In this document: positions 10,860-22,149 of the stretch, in pieces
Layout of the letters: each line of letters opens with the position of its first letter
How positions within the stretch are numbered: the stretch's first letter is position 1
Source: Bostrychus sinensis
Taxonomy: Eukaryota; Chordata; Actinopteri; Gobiiformes; Eleotridae
Length of the DNA stretch: 64,000 nucleotides
Reading direction: 5' to 3'
Assembly (NCBI GenBank): GCA_020698575.1
Contig: CM036246.1
Coordinates: 1,951,001-2,015,000, forward strand
Translations under genes and position numbers: made by a program
Notes under the pieces: generated by a model
Database searches by the model: none
Seen by the model: the letters and a program-made list of their open reading frames with translations, nothing else
Told to the model about the DNA's origin: nothing

Positions 10860-12440
10860 CCATTTTAATCACATTCACTTTCCCCCACAGCATTAGTCTT
10901 ATTTTTTTCCTCATTTGTCCAAGATAATCTTTATTTTTTATAAAATTGTCTTAAAATTTACCACAGACATTTCTTCTATTTCCCTGCCTATTTTAATTCC
11001 CCTGGCAATGCATTTAAAACCAAATGTTGTCACTGTATTTTTCCACTACAAAAGCCTGTTATTGGCAGAGACACATATTTCATCCGGTTAATTTTGTAAC
11101 CTGATACCTTTGAATAGGTTTATATTGCATCCATTCGGTGTGGTGGTGAGTGACTTGGATCTTTTAACAGGATTACAAAAACAGAAACAAAAGGTTCCAC
11201 TGCACATGGTCAAAAGCATTTGCCTGGAAAATCCAGACTGATATGTCTCTGTGTTATTCTACAGAGAAATATCAGTCTGGTCACCGCCGTCCACAGTGGT
11301 TTACTCAAATCCAAACCGTACCGTGCATTTTGATTGGTTTATTTAAGTCAGGTGTTCTTCGCGAGCAGCGTCACTCGTACGTATCTCCTCGCCGACAACA
11401 ATCAAGATGGCGCACCGAGGAGCCGAGAGTTTGTTTCATTCAGTGGTATGGTACAGTAATGTTGAAATAACTCCCTCGTTCCTCCCTCGTGGCTTCTCTA
11501 CTCTGTTTGTTTACTTTCTCACTTTCTTGTCGCTTTGTTAACGTCACATCCGCCATTTTCTGATTGGCTAACTCCGCTGTCCGTTAACTCGGGTTTGCTC
11601 CGCCCTAGAAATCAAATTGATTCTAAAGCGACCAGACTCATCCACTGGTACAGCGGTGAGTCTGGAATTTCCAGGCAACAAAAGCATGAAGGGAGACTCT
11701 TCCTATATTATCCGATGATGATCTATTTTTCATAAGACCCACTTGAGTGTATGATAACTAGTAATACTTTCTCTAAGAGGGTTGCTAAAATTTTATTAAG
11801 AATCTTACAGTCTACATTGCGTAAACTATAATAATTAGAGGGTTGCAAAGGGTCCCTGTTTTTCTTTGGGAATACTGATATTTAGGCTTTATCAAACGTA
11901 GAGAGGAGAGACTGTAAAGTATATGCTTCATTATATACCTCCTTTTGCACTGGTACTAGGATGTCTATGAACTGCTTATAATACTCATTACTCCCATTTT
12001 TCTCTGTCACGGGGCCACCTAACAGGTCCACCTGCTCAGGAGACAGTCTGGCAGATTTAAGTTGGTAAAAAAGTCTGCCAGTTCCTCCTGTTTGGAAATT
12101 ATGTCTGGGGTATACTGTGCTCCATAATATTGTTGTAAAACATTATTAATTTCTTTGGTTGCAGTCGTTGTATTCCCTTTTCTAATAGCTGCTATTAAGT
12201 TACTGGAATTATGTTGCTTTAGCTGTCCGGTCAGCAATTTGCCTGTTTTTTCCCTTCCTCATAAAAGGATGTCCTCAATCTAAATAAGGCATATTCTACC
12301 TTCTTATTGTATATTTCCTGAAGTTCAAATTTAAGTTTGCAAATGTTCTGAAAAACATTCTGCTAATTCCCTTGCATGCATTCTAATTTAGTAATAATCT
12401 CTAATTCCTTGATTTTACCTATATCCTCCTTCTTCTTTTT
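10860..12440 (-). mobile_element. L1-like LINE, ORF2 reverse-transcriptase part (degraded, interrupted)
   Basis: Read on the - strand from 12440 down, the pieces run in L1 ORF2 order. 12237-12019 has LKQHNSSNLIAAI and EELADFFTNLNLP. 11990-11690 has SNEYYKQFIDILVP, VFPKKNRDPLQPSNYYSLRN and GLMKNRSSSDN. Then 11210-10860 has FDHVQWNLLF, GIKIGREI and WGKVNVIKM. Stops and shifts are frequent. The YADD-type catalytic segment was not found. The MITE at 11220-11678 separates two adjacent ORF2 parts. Confidence 0.75.
11220..11678. mobile_element. 459-bp MITE with 9-bp target duplication (MULE-like)
   Basis: The left end TTGCCTGGAAAATCCAGACT and the right end AGTCTGGAATTTCCAGGCAA are inverted repeats with one mismatch over 20 bases. 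CAAAAGCAT flanks both ends exactly (11211-11219 and 11679-11687). A 9-bp duplication is typical of Mutator-like elements; hAT would make 8. The inside has no transposase. It interrupts L1 ORF2: removing it and one duplication copy makes the LHAF and DHVQW parts adjacent. Confidence 0.85.
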
Positions 12441-12702
12441 AGATGCCTAGGCTTTCAATTCAGTTGACCTTCTGGTGGCACTGCCAGTATTTATTTCTAA
12501 AAAGGAAAGTAGATGGTAAGCTGCGCTGGGACAGACTGACAATGATGTGGCGGCCATTTTGTGCCTATGGCCTCTCCAACCACCCTCAAACACACAGACT
12601 CACATTTACAGGCAAGGTGGGTGAAGCGTCGGTAGCAGGAACTGAACCGCCAGCCTTCGGGTTAGTGGTATCCAGTACTCAACAAAATTCTTACTTGAGT
12701 AG
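12441..12702. other. No gene seen
   Basis: Short stretch between the L1 fragment and a trinucleotide-rich tract. A GGCAAGGTGGGTGAAGCGTCGGTAGCAGGAACTGAACC-type text near 12612-12660 is reminiscent of dispersed repeats but was not assigned. Confidence 0.3.
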
Positions 12703-12960
12703 TGGCTGCTGCTACTACTACTAAAACTCCTTTTACTACCACCTGCTACTACTACTACTGGTAATATTTGCACTATCACTGTTGCAGCTACTACTACAAC
12801 TATACTACCAAATTACTACTCCTATTACTATTACACTGCTACTATTACTACTAATCTATCCTGCTACTTTTACCCCCACCACTACTACATTTACAACTAT
12901 TACACTACCACTGTTAGTAATACTATCAATACTACTACTACTCCTATTAATATCCACTTT
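12703..12960. repeat. Degenerate (CTA)n trinucleotide tract
   Basis: Interrupted CTACTACTA and related triplets run for about 250 bases. The open frame across it (a Leu/Thr/Ile-rich product) is a by-product of the triplet composition. Confidence 0.85.
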
Positions 12961-13592
12961 ACAAATGAGTTCAACAACACTTTTGTGCATTTAGAGATCT
13001 AAAGATTTGATTTGAATGAAAATTATATTTTTTTTTCCTTAAAAGATTTTAGAAAATGTACTCAGAAAGTATATTTTCTTCACAAATGCAGTTAAGTAGA
13101 AGTATAAAGTAACTCCTGTCAGTATGAAACTTTGCAGTGAAAAGTTTATGTGACAGTAAGCAGCGCTGACCTCTGCGCTGTGGGAAAAAAAAAGAAAAAA
13201 ACACCGCACCTTTTTCAGGTTCAAAGAGCTAATGAATATAAATGAAAGGCACCGACAGAAATGAACCGGCTGCAGATTAAAGATCAGAGCCTCTGTAATT
13301 GTGATTATGCATCGGGCCCATGGAGCAGATGAGAGGTATCAATCGATGGAGGCATCAGCACTTTCACTGTTTTAAAGGCCAATAACCCATCCTCTCCTCT
13401 CTCTCTCCTCCACAGGGACACACACCTGGAGTGCGTTTTTGTGAGAGAAAAGAAGAAAAATGTGTAATATTGATTTTTAAGAGTGTGTGCATCTCTGCGT
13501 GCAGTAAGTGAAGGCTTTAGTTAACAAACAGGCGTGCAATTAGTATGTACTGTATGCAGTAGTGATGTGTTTGTGTGTGTATAATGTGATAC
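12961..13592. other. AT-rich intergenic DNA, no gene seen
   Basis: No coding pattern on either strand. A CCTCTCCTCTCTCTCTCC pyrimidine stretch lies at 13392-13411. Confidence 0.4.
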
Positions 13593-13940
13593 TTAATTAT
13601 CTTGTAAAAACGTAATATATATCTTGTAAAAACGTGAAAAGATCTTGTTAAAACAAAGTTATTTATCATGTAAAAATGTAATAATTTTATGTCTGGTACA
13701 AATGTGACAGTATCTTGTAAAAACATGGGAATTGTGTATCGTGATAAAATGTGATGATTCAGTATTTTGCAATTTCATGAAAACTTAGTATCACATAAAA
13801 ACGTGATAATTTCGTATCTTGTTATAATGTGATACTTATTTTGTTAAAACATAACGTTATCTTGTTAAAACCTAATAGTATCATGTAAAAACATGATAGT
13901 ATCTTGTACAAAGATGATAGTTTTCTTGTTAAAACGTGAT
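13593..13940. repeat. Minisatellite, about 21-30 bp units of the TATCTTGTAAAAACGTGATA type
   Basis: About a dozen diverged units carry the core (A)TCTTGT(T/A)AAAACGTGATA. Spacing varies from about 20 to 35 bases. Divergence between units indicates an old array. Confidence 0.8.
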
Positions 13941-14259
13941 ACAGCTGAAATTAATTCACTCTCAGTTGGCAGTAATACGCTGCCATAATAATGTGACTAA
14001 TATTAGTCTAGAATTTAAATATAATATAAAGGGCAACACTTTGACTATATAAAATGAGACACAACAAAGTAAAAAAAAAAAAAAAAAAATGCGTTGCTTA
14101 CTGTGCCTCCTTAAGTAAATTGGCTAAACCAGTTGGCGCTAATATTTTTTAACCAGGCTCTGACGTCACACATTTGTAGTCAATTTGTTGTCAGTTCCCC
14201 AAACCATCGTAATTATTCATCATTTGCAATATCTGGTGGCTAATGCTAGTTCCTCCATA

Positions 14260-17200
14260 CACTGAAAAAAATATTTTGTTGGATTTACTTAATTTTGTCA
14301 TGACACATTATTGCAAGCAATAAAATCTTTTAAATCCAATTAATTTTTTTCATGTATAGTTTAATCAACTGAATTATTTAACTTTAAACTAAATAAAATA
14401 AGTGCTTTTAAATAAAAGTGAATGAATAAGTTTTATTTGAAAATATTTGTTAAGTGCAACTAAACTAAATTAATTTCTATTAATCATTATTTTATTACAC
14501 ATGCAGCTTAAATTAATAACTTAATAACTACCTGAAATATATGAGTTAATTCTAATTAAATATTTATGCCATTTTGAAAAAATAGACATTTTTTGAATTT
14601 TTGTTGCTTTATTAAAACAAAAAAAGATGTCATTTTACAACACTTGTAACACTTTTTTCTACTTAAACAGGGTATTGAAGTACACATTTTTAGCTTTAAG
14701 GGTATTTACATCTAAATTGGACAAGTTTAGAAAATACAAATATTTTTAAATGAACAGTAGTACTTCAAGATTTGAATAAAATAAAAACTAATCTTATTTC
14801 TTAATGTTTTGTTGAGAATCTATTGAGGAGGATGACTTCTTTCCTGGAACTCAGACACCACCAAATGCTCTGCTACCGCTGCTTTTCCAGGCCTTGACTG
14901 GTTTCAGTTTTCTTTTACAGGTCTTTCAGGTCTTTTAGAGCAACATCCAAAGTAGTCATTCAATTTAGCTGAATGTGAGACATTCCAGAAAGTAGGCTTT
15001 TCATTATGCAAGATACCATAAAAGGAAGACTTCACAAAACAAATACAGAGAATTTAACACAAGATGTCCAATGTTTGTCACAATAAGGCAAATAAGTGTA
15101 ATATTCTCATGGCCAAGGTAATTATCTGATCATATTCTGATTGAACATGCATTGCATTTGCTTAAACAAAACATAAAGCAGAAAGACCTGCAAACAAACA
15201 CCATCTGAAGACAGCTGCAGTAAAGGCCTGGGAAAGCATCACGGAAAAGGAAACCCAGTGTCTGGTACTGTCCATTGGTTCCAGACTTTGTTACCGCCTA
15301 CAATGGATTCTCAAAGTATTTATTTATTATTATATTCAATTTTCCAACTCTTTTTGTTCCCTTGAAATGTGAGGCATTTTGGTAAAAACATTTGACATTT
15401 CCAAATACTCTGTTTACATTGAATGTAAATACTCTCAAATTACATCTAAAGCAAATTTTAAAACCTACTGTGTTAGTGCACAGAGCCTGGACTTTAAAAA
15501 TTGTCACTGTCCGACTTTTCCCACACTTAACTGTGTATATGTATACGTCAGCTTATACTCATACATCAACATGCACAGAGAGAAAAACTACTCCATTTAT
15601 ACTTCACTCAGACTGTTGAAATGTCGTCCAGATTGAGTCTCGTGACATAATTCTTAGGCCTTTAAAGACGTGATCTTCTTCCTCAGGACTGTGTAAATTC
15701 CCACTGAATGCGTTCGAAGCTCTGCAAGGATGTGGAGGCCTTCATGGCCCTGTAAAGAAGACAATATTACTTAAGACTGATGGCTTATCAAAAAATGTCT
15801 TATTTACAGTTTTATATTAACAGCATATGCTATAAATCATAAGGCATATATTTATTATGTTAAGTTTATTACCATGATTGTATTTTTTTATTCAAGTGTA
15901 TAAGTTCTACTGTGTATGTACCAACTCACTCCCAAATCACTAAACTACTCTTTGTTGAGTTAATTTTTGCAATTAATAACTAAACAATATATTTCCCATA
16001 ATCCATGATAAAAATACTTGCTTAACCAGAAAGAAAGAAAATATCATAACATTAATGCTAAACATTAATACACTAAGCAATTTTAATAAGCTGGTTTAGG
16101 CACAGGTACAGTACTGTATGAAAGTTTACTAATAAAATATAGATATAGATAAGTATAATAATCATACCTAGATAGTACTGAGTCACTCCAGAGGCTCTCT
16201 CAAACTCCTGCCACAGGAGAGGTGGCTCTTTCCTGCTGTTCTCCAGGTACACCTTTTTCCAGAGTGTCCAGAGTCCAGTTCAGCTTGTTCAAAATGACTG
16301 GAGCTAGTTTGAGAAACAACATATGATCAATCCTACAGAAAACAAACTACAGTGAGGTGAGTCCCATTTACCTCCTTAATAAATGTCAGTGGAAATCTGG
16401 ACAGCCATGTACGTGCAGTTTTAAAAATCTGGATAATAAACAAAGTCCAGCTTGATGTTGAAGGGGTTTCCTACTCCTCCTTCTCCATGCATTGAATACT
16501 GTGACAAGAAAATGTTGTTTGAGTTGGTAACGTGTGACATTTAGCATTGAAATATTTTTAAAAGTGCAGACAAAGTACTGACACAGGGACAGTGGTGCAA
16601 AATAACAGCTGCAGAATGATGCAAAGTTCCACTCAATCCCCACTCACCTAAATCTGACACACAAAAGCAAACATTAAGAACCAAAATGAAAAAAAAGAAA
16701 CCACAACCAAGCTATTAAAAAATGTATTGTTAGAACCAGAGTGTACAATGCAGTACAAGTGTTATCGGTGGGCCAAAGGGCTTGGTGTGGTGGTGGTCAT
16801 TTTGATTCTATATATTATTCTAATATTGCATATGAGGATAGCTCCAGGCGCAGTTCAAATGCACTAGCTACATCTATACATCCATATTATTATAAAGGGT
16901 CAGAGGAACTTAAGGGGGGCTTTTTGTTCTTGTGGCCAATAAATGAATGCAGCTGAAACACTAAATAATAAGTGTTGTACATGTCCCACTTACCTACGCG
17001 GAGGATACATATTTCCTTGCTGTCTGGGATGCCAGTCTTTCTCTAAAATCTCCTGTTAATGACAAAGAAACACCAGAGAAAAGTAAAGCAAATAAACTCA
17101 GCAATATCTCAAAAAGCAGAAAACAACAAAACCATTATCATGTTAGTGACATCTCAGTTTAAGACTGATATATTATTTGCAGGATTTACTTTTAAAATTA

Positions 17201-18606
17201 TATGAACAAAACTATCCAGTGTATAAACATGAGACAATAATCAGCTGAAGCATCTGGATACATTCATGTTCAAAATATTACTACAATAATTTTCAACAAA
17301 AAGCAGCTCCACAAAACAATACCAACACTGCAGCCTCACATTAAAAATTATGTTTTTAGCGTTAGCCCTCTCCAGACCAGGTCTGTTATATTTTATAACG
17401 CACCATGTGGCCTTGTTAGAAGACGCTAAATCACATGGCTAATTAGCATACATAAACAAAGCACGTAAGGGAGCTGTCCATCATACTACACCGTTAGTTT
17501 GCACGTTTGCACCCACCTGCAAAATGAAGCATTACAGGGATAAAATAGAGTCCCTCCCCTGTGATTATCTGTGTTTTTAGCATCTGCAGGGTCTTCACAA
17601 TTAGCTCTGGAGCTAGCAGCAGCATTAGCCAGGACAGAAAACGGTGCTGTGCTAACAGGATGCTATTTCTGCTAAATTAGAGTTTAGATAGGGCTATTTT
17701 TGACACGATCCAAAATTTAAAATGCAAATTAATCACATAAACTTGATTTATCGTCCAGCTTACTATTTACAATAATTATCAATTAGGCATCCGCTTTTAT
17801 TGCATTTTCTCTTAAGCCTTTTTTCTGAATCTCAGTCAGTAACCTTAAACAGCCCTACACCTTAAAAAGTAGAGCATGTGTAAACATTCATATTTTTTTT
17901 ATTAAGTATTCTGCCTAATTTTCATCACTTTACCTTGGGCTGCTCTTGTAGCTCCAGTGATTCCCCCTAAACACGCCCTGCCCTCTCTGTGGCAGGTGCA
18001 GGACTGCTGTAGCATCGGCTAGCTATTAGCATTAGCTTAGCTTACGCTCAACAGGGACACTATTTAAAAACGAGCGGACTTTATGGAGTGTAGCCAAAAC
18101 TATGGTTTTATAAATCGCATGCCAACACTGTGGCCATAGTTCATAAAGTATAAAAGATTATTCATAGTTCACAAATTATGAAGTTGCAGCGTCACAAAGC
18201 TATTGCTAATATTACATTTAGCTTACTTCTTTCATGCCACTATTTGTGTATGTTTTCTAATTTCCGAATAAATCTGAAGCATAGTATACAGATATGAAAT
18301 GCAAACTTACTGAAATGCGTTTTGAAAAAATGCCCAGAAGCTTCAAAGCAGACGGTTACAGCCTCCCTGGTTTTGGCGGTGTGTTTCTGGGCATGCGCAA
18401 TAACAAACTGTGAAGCCTTTTTAGATTTACTCAAATTATTTGTGGCAAAATTAAACAATTGAAATATAGTAGTATTAATTGGAGGCAGTTACTGTCTTAA
18501 TTAGTTAAATAATATGTGTAGATTTTATTAACAATGAGAAATCCATTAAATTTGGCCAAATAAATTATGTAACATTTACTAAGGGCCAGAACCATTTTTT
18601 TCAGTG
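14260..18606. mobile_element. 4.35-kb DNA transposon with CACTG ends, non-autonomous or degraded
   Basis: The ends are perfect 13-bp inverted repeats: CACTGAAAAAAAT (14260-14272) and ATTTTTTTCAGTG (18594-18606), flanked by TA on both sides (14258-14259, 18607-18608). CACTG termini with a 2-3 bp duplication fit EnSpm/CACTA-type elements; a TA duplication could also mean Tc1/mariner-type. No intact transposase frame is seen inside. A Tc1-like remnant near 15180 is probably a nested insertion. The inside is AT-rich with short genic-looking GC patches near 17330-17660 and 17930-18060. Confidence 0.55.
15180..15335 (+). pseudogene. Tc1-like transposase C-terminal remnant
   Basis: The + strand text, read across frames, gives LKTAAVKAWESITEKE, LVLSIGSRL and NGFSKYLF-type pieces, resembling the end of fish Tc1-like transposases (AW.SI...E...L..S.GSRL...KGFSTKY). 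It is broken by stops and shifts, and no DDE residues are visible. Confidence 0.4.
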
Positions 18607-18699
18607 TAGAAAATTAAACACATATAAATGCATTTGGTTTTTGTTTTGGTTGTTTGTTTTTAATTGACTCAACAACAATAATGCATTTTACAATGTAAA

Positions 18700-19250
18700 C
18701 ACAAATGAACAGACAAACATACAATGAGAGGAAAAAAAATAAAAATCATTCAGCCTAGAGAAAGAGATTCACAAGAAGTTCCTTTTCATCATTTTTTTTT
18801 TACATTTTCTTAAGAAGTTAAAATTCTGTCATTTTTTCTATTATTTTTCCATTAAATAAGTTTCAGAAATTTCAGCAAAGGATTAATTTCAGTATCAAAA
18901 AGAAAGACAAAACAAAGGTTGCAATTTAAAATATCTCTGTTTATGAATGGCATATTTAGCATGCAAACAAAAACAAAAAATAAATTCAAGTTGTTTGTTT
19001 ACTGGGTTTTTATAGTAAAAATATCTTTCAAACAGAGTTGATGTGTTATGTTTTGGTGGTCAAATGGGTGAGGCTGCAAGTTTTTGTCTCCTCTTCTGTC
19101 TCACAAAATGAGCATCTACTTTCAGTCTCCATGTATTTTGTTAAGTCACAATTAACAGGGTAAATCTTATATAAAATGTTAAAATGAGTCTCTTTAATTT
19201 TACATACAAATGTTACATATGAATGCATTTGTTTATAACTGTAGTGCTAT
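18700..19250 (-). mobile_element. L1-like LINE, C-terminal ORF2 fragment
   Basis: The - strand 19228-19046 encodes CKIKETHFNILYKIYPVN and SRCSFCETEEET, the conserved cysteine region at the end of L1-clade ORF2. Stop codons follow, and weakly matching text continues towards 18700. It is diverged from the L1 copy at 6650-12440. Confidence 0.65.
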
Positions 19251-20200
19251 ATGGATGGCATAATAAGGATATGTGGAATTTTGCCGTGTTACTCTGTCAT
19301 TGTCATTCTAAATTCTAAAAAGTCTTTATTTGAGATGCTCATTTCACTGTCGATAGTGGTACACCACTGTCGACTATCTGGAGGACCCAGACTAACCAAA
19401 GACTTGTGTAAAATAATGTACAGTACAGTAAATGAGTAAAATGCAGATCCTATATTTATGTAAAAATATTTTGTCTGTATTTTTCCTGTTTCAATATGAA
19501 AACAGTCAGGTTTTCGGTAGCAAAAATAGCCAGTCTCCTGTTCATTTGTTTGTGCAAAGTATGAATCCTAAACGCTCCCTGCACTAAATCAGTGAGAGCT
19601 GCAGTTACTGAGAGCAGGACTCAGAGTTTTGAGTTCTGCTGTGTGAATGAGTAAATGTGTGCATAAAAACATGTGATTCCAGTTTGATCATTTTGATGCA
19701 AAAACTGGCTTTCGGGGGATAATGTGATTGCGGATAGTTTTGATTATAGAACTACATTTTGCAAAGAAAAGCCTTTGTTTGAGAATCTGCAATGCTGTTT
19801 GGATTTTTTGTGTGACCTGTTTTGCAAATGACAATTCTGAATGGAGAAATGTGTCAAAGCAATTGAAAAAAAATGTAAATTGACATTGTATTGTAATGAA
19901 AGAATGCATATCTTTTTTAGGCAAAATGATGGCAATGATCATTGGCAAGATAGTAGTGATCAAAGAATTAGAGACTGAAGGAGTTTAATTATTTTCAGGT
20001 CAATGCCTGGGCCAAAAGTCACTCATAATGCAGAGGCATAAAAAAAAACTTGAATGCTACCAAAGCAGTGGAGGAAAAGTTCTCATCTGCACTTAAAAGT
20101 TCTGTTTCTTCAAAGTAATATTACTCTGGTAAAAATAAAATGAATCAACAGAAGTATCACTTGAATAAACAAACAACTCCTGAAAGTAACATTAACTTTG
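19251..20200. other. No gene seen
   Basis: AT-rich stretch without splice-supported coding pattern on either strand. The 91-codon - strand frame at 19688-19963 has no recognisable motif. Confidence 0.4.
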
Positions 20201-20214
20201 GTACAAATGATTAC

Positions 20215-20305
20215 AGTGATGACTACTGCTACCACCACTACTACTACAACTACTGCTGTACTCCTACGAGTAGCCTACTACCAGATTACTACAGTTACTA
20301 ATGCG
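20215..20305. repeat. Degenerate (CTA)n tract
   Basis: ACTACTGCTACCACCACTAC-type triplets with interruptions, similar in composition to 12703-12960. Confidence 0.8.
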
Positions 20306-21048
20306 ACTAGGACTGTGTCAAAAATCACATTGAAAGTTGAATATGATCTCCTGGATAAGCTTGCAGCCATTTTATTCCATATGGACAAGTCTAATCCAGC
20401 CGCAGAAAACAGAGGCTGAGGAGCGGGTGCATGTTTATGGTTACCCCCTGTTACAGAGTGAGCCACAACAAGAGGGGAGTTTAGAAGAATAACCACCTAA
20501 AAGGTATTATTCATTTAAATACATAAAAACATGAAAAAAACAACACTAACAATTCTGTGTGTAGCAACAGCGTTAATAGCAAAGCTTATGTTAGCATTGT
20601 ACATAAACAGCTGTCTATAAAATAGTTTAGTTGTGGTGTGCGATAAAGCTCAAGGAGCGCACAGCTGTGCTACATCATTTGACACGCGTCAATGCTGCCT
20701 CTGCATCTTTTATTGGTTTAAATGACTGTTATTATTATTTTTATTATTAGTAGTATTATAAAAACTAAAACTTGTATTTTAAGATTCTACATCTTTAATC
20801 AAATCTCCCTTTTTTAATGAGAATAACATCTAAATCTAAGGATGAATCATAGGAAAGCCATGTTTATTTGATAAACATGTTTTGCCTTATCACCCAGCCC
20901 TACCTGCTAACATATACTTCTGAGGCCTTGTTTTGACACTTTTGAAGACCTTTTTAATAATCATTAAAACCTTGAGGACACATGTAAATCAAGAAGCTCC
21001 GTTGCTGCATAAATAATACAAGCTAATCATTTATGTTTTTAGTTTTTT
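20306..21048. other. Intergenic, no gene seen
   Basis: Downstream side of the coiled-coil ORF. No coding pattern or repeat ends were recognised. Confidence 0.4.
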
Positions 21049-21054
21049 TTTATT
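21049..21054 (-). other. Poly(A) signal AATAAA of the coiled-coil ORF
   Basis: TTTATT on the + strand reads AATAAA on the - strand, 47 bases beyond the TGA. Its position fits a short 3' UTR. An adjacent A-rich - strand stretch could also be a retrocopy tail. Confidence 0.55.
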
Positions 21055-21100
21055 TTTGAAAATGAAAAGGGTGGGGTAAGGGCTGTCAGGTTTCTGAAGC

Positions 21101-22132
21101 TCAATACCAGTGGCGTCTGGGCCGCTTCATTTGTTGCTCCAGGTCCTGCAGTGTTTTCAGTCTCTTTTCCGCCTGCCTCCTCCACTCCTCGCTCTTCTCC
21201 AAGGCAGTCTCCAGGTCGTCTTTCTCAAAGCTGAGGCAGACAGCATCCTCCTGTGCTGCCATCAGAGCAGATTGGAGCTCCTTCACTTCGTGCTGTAGCC
21301 TTTCGAGCTCTGCCTTCTGATCCTCGACCATCTTGGTTAACTTGTTTGCCTGGATGGCAGCATCTTGGGCATTTTTGGAGCTGGCTCTTCCGGTGTTGAC
21401 ACCTGAGTATAGGACTGTAACGGTGGACCACAGTCCTCTGACCCAGTTGGTGGTCTGGGGCACCTGCCTCTCCTCCTCCTTCTGTAGATTGGCTTTAGTT
21501 TCAGCCAGGTCTTGAGTGGTTTGCTTCAGCGCTGCAATGGTCATGTTCGCCTCAGCCAGTTGTTTTTCAGCCAGCGCTATGATGGTCTCCTTCTCCATTT
21601 TTTCTTTTTTGAGCTGTGTCTGGAGCTCTCTGTTGGCCAGGACCTGCTGGTTTAACTCAGCCTCTGTCTTTTTGAGAACCATTTGTGCACCTTTCAGTGT
21701 GATGGCCCTGTGCTGGGCCAGGCTCTCCTCCATGTGCAATCTCTTTTTCAGAGACTGGTTTTCATTTTTCTGGTCTTGCAGTTCAGCCAGTGCTTCCTCC
21801 AGCTGGTGTCGGAGCTCCTGCACAAGCCGGCTCTCCTCAGCTGGTGATGGTGCCTGAGTGGTGGAAGAATCAGTCCATACCAGCTGGGGCTCCTCGCGTG
21901 GTGGTCCTTGGGTGGACTCTGCGAGTGCGGCGTTGCGCTCTGCAAGTGGGGCGTTGAGGATGGCCTCGAGGTCAGAGTCCTCGGTGTAGAGGTGCTCATC
22001 ATCCTCTGCAAGTGGGGCGTTGAGGATGGCCTCGAGGTCAAAGTCCTCGGTGTAGAGGTGCTCATCATCCTCTGCCGTATACTCTTCCCAGGGCTTCATT
22101 GTGAGTTTATTTTCTGCTTCTCTCTTCTGCAT
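21101..22132 (-). CDS. 343-residue coiled-coil protein, intronless ORF, function unknown
   Basis: A single uninterrupted frame runs from ATG at 22132-22130 to TGA at 21103-21101. A second in-frame Met follows at residue 12. Residues 19-62 are two acidic 22-residue repeats (EDDEHLYTEDxDLEAILNAP), differing at one position. Residues 63-100 are Ser/Pro/Gln-rich. About 100-220 and 258-335 are heptad-rich, charged coiled coils (Glu, Lys, Gln and Leu dominate), split by a short segment containing WVRGLWSTVTVLYSG that may be a hydrophobic or amphipathic helix. The C-terminus is basic (KRPRRHWY). No signal peptide is visible. A poly(A) signal follows 47 bases on. The single-exon form suggests a retrogene or a young gene. 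I do not recognise the family. The long ORF with protein-like composition supports a real gene. Confidence 0.65.
   Translation of the reverse strand: MQKREAENKLTMKPWEEYTAEDDEHLYTEDFDLEAILNAPLAEDDEHLYTEDSDLEAILNAPLAERNAALAESTQGPPREEPQLVWTDSSTTQAPSPAEESRLVQELRHQLEEALAELQDQKNENQSLKKRLHMEESLAQHRAITLKGAQMVLKKTEAELNQQVLANRELQTQLKKEKMEKETIIALAEKQLAEANMTIAALKQTTQDLAETKANLQKEEERQVPQTTNWVRGLWSTVTVLYSGVNTGRASSKNAQDAAIQANKLTKMVEDQKAELERLQHEVKELQSALMAAQEDAVCLSFEKDDLETALEKSEEWRRQAEKRLKTLQDLEQQMKRPRRHWY
21938..22069 (-). repeat. 66-bp tandem coding duplication
   Basis: 21938-22003 and 22004-22069 are the same 66 bp with one substitution, which changes Ser to Phe. The duplication is in frame inside the acidic N-terminal part of the coiled-coil protein and must be recent. 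Confidence 0.95.
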
Positions 22133-22149
22133 CTATATCGTTCGTAGTC

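Noticed and set aside
12782..12994. Leu/Thr-rich 70-codon frame
   Set aside because: It is a translation of the degenerate CTA triplet tract.
21516..21857. + strand frames opposite the coiled-coil ORF
   Set aside because: Ser/Cys/Phe-rich products are the expected antisense of Glu/Lys/Gln-rich coiled-coil codons.
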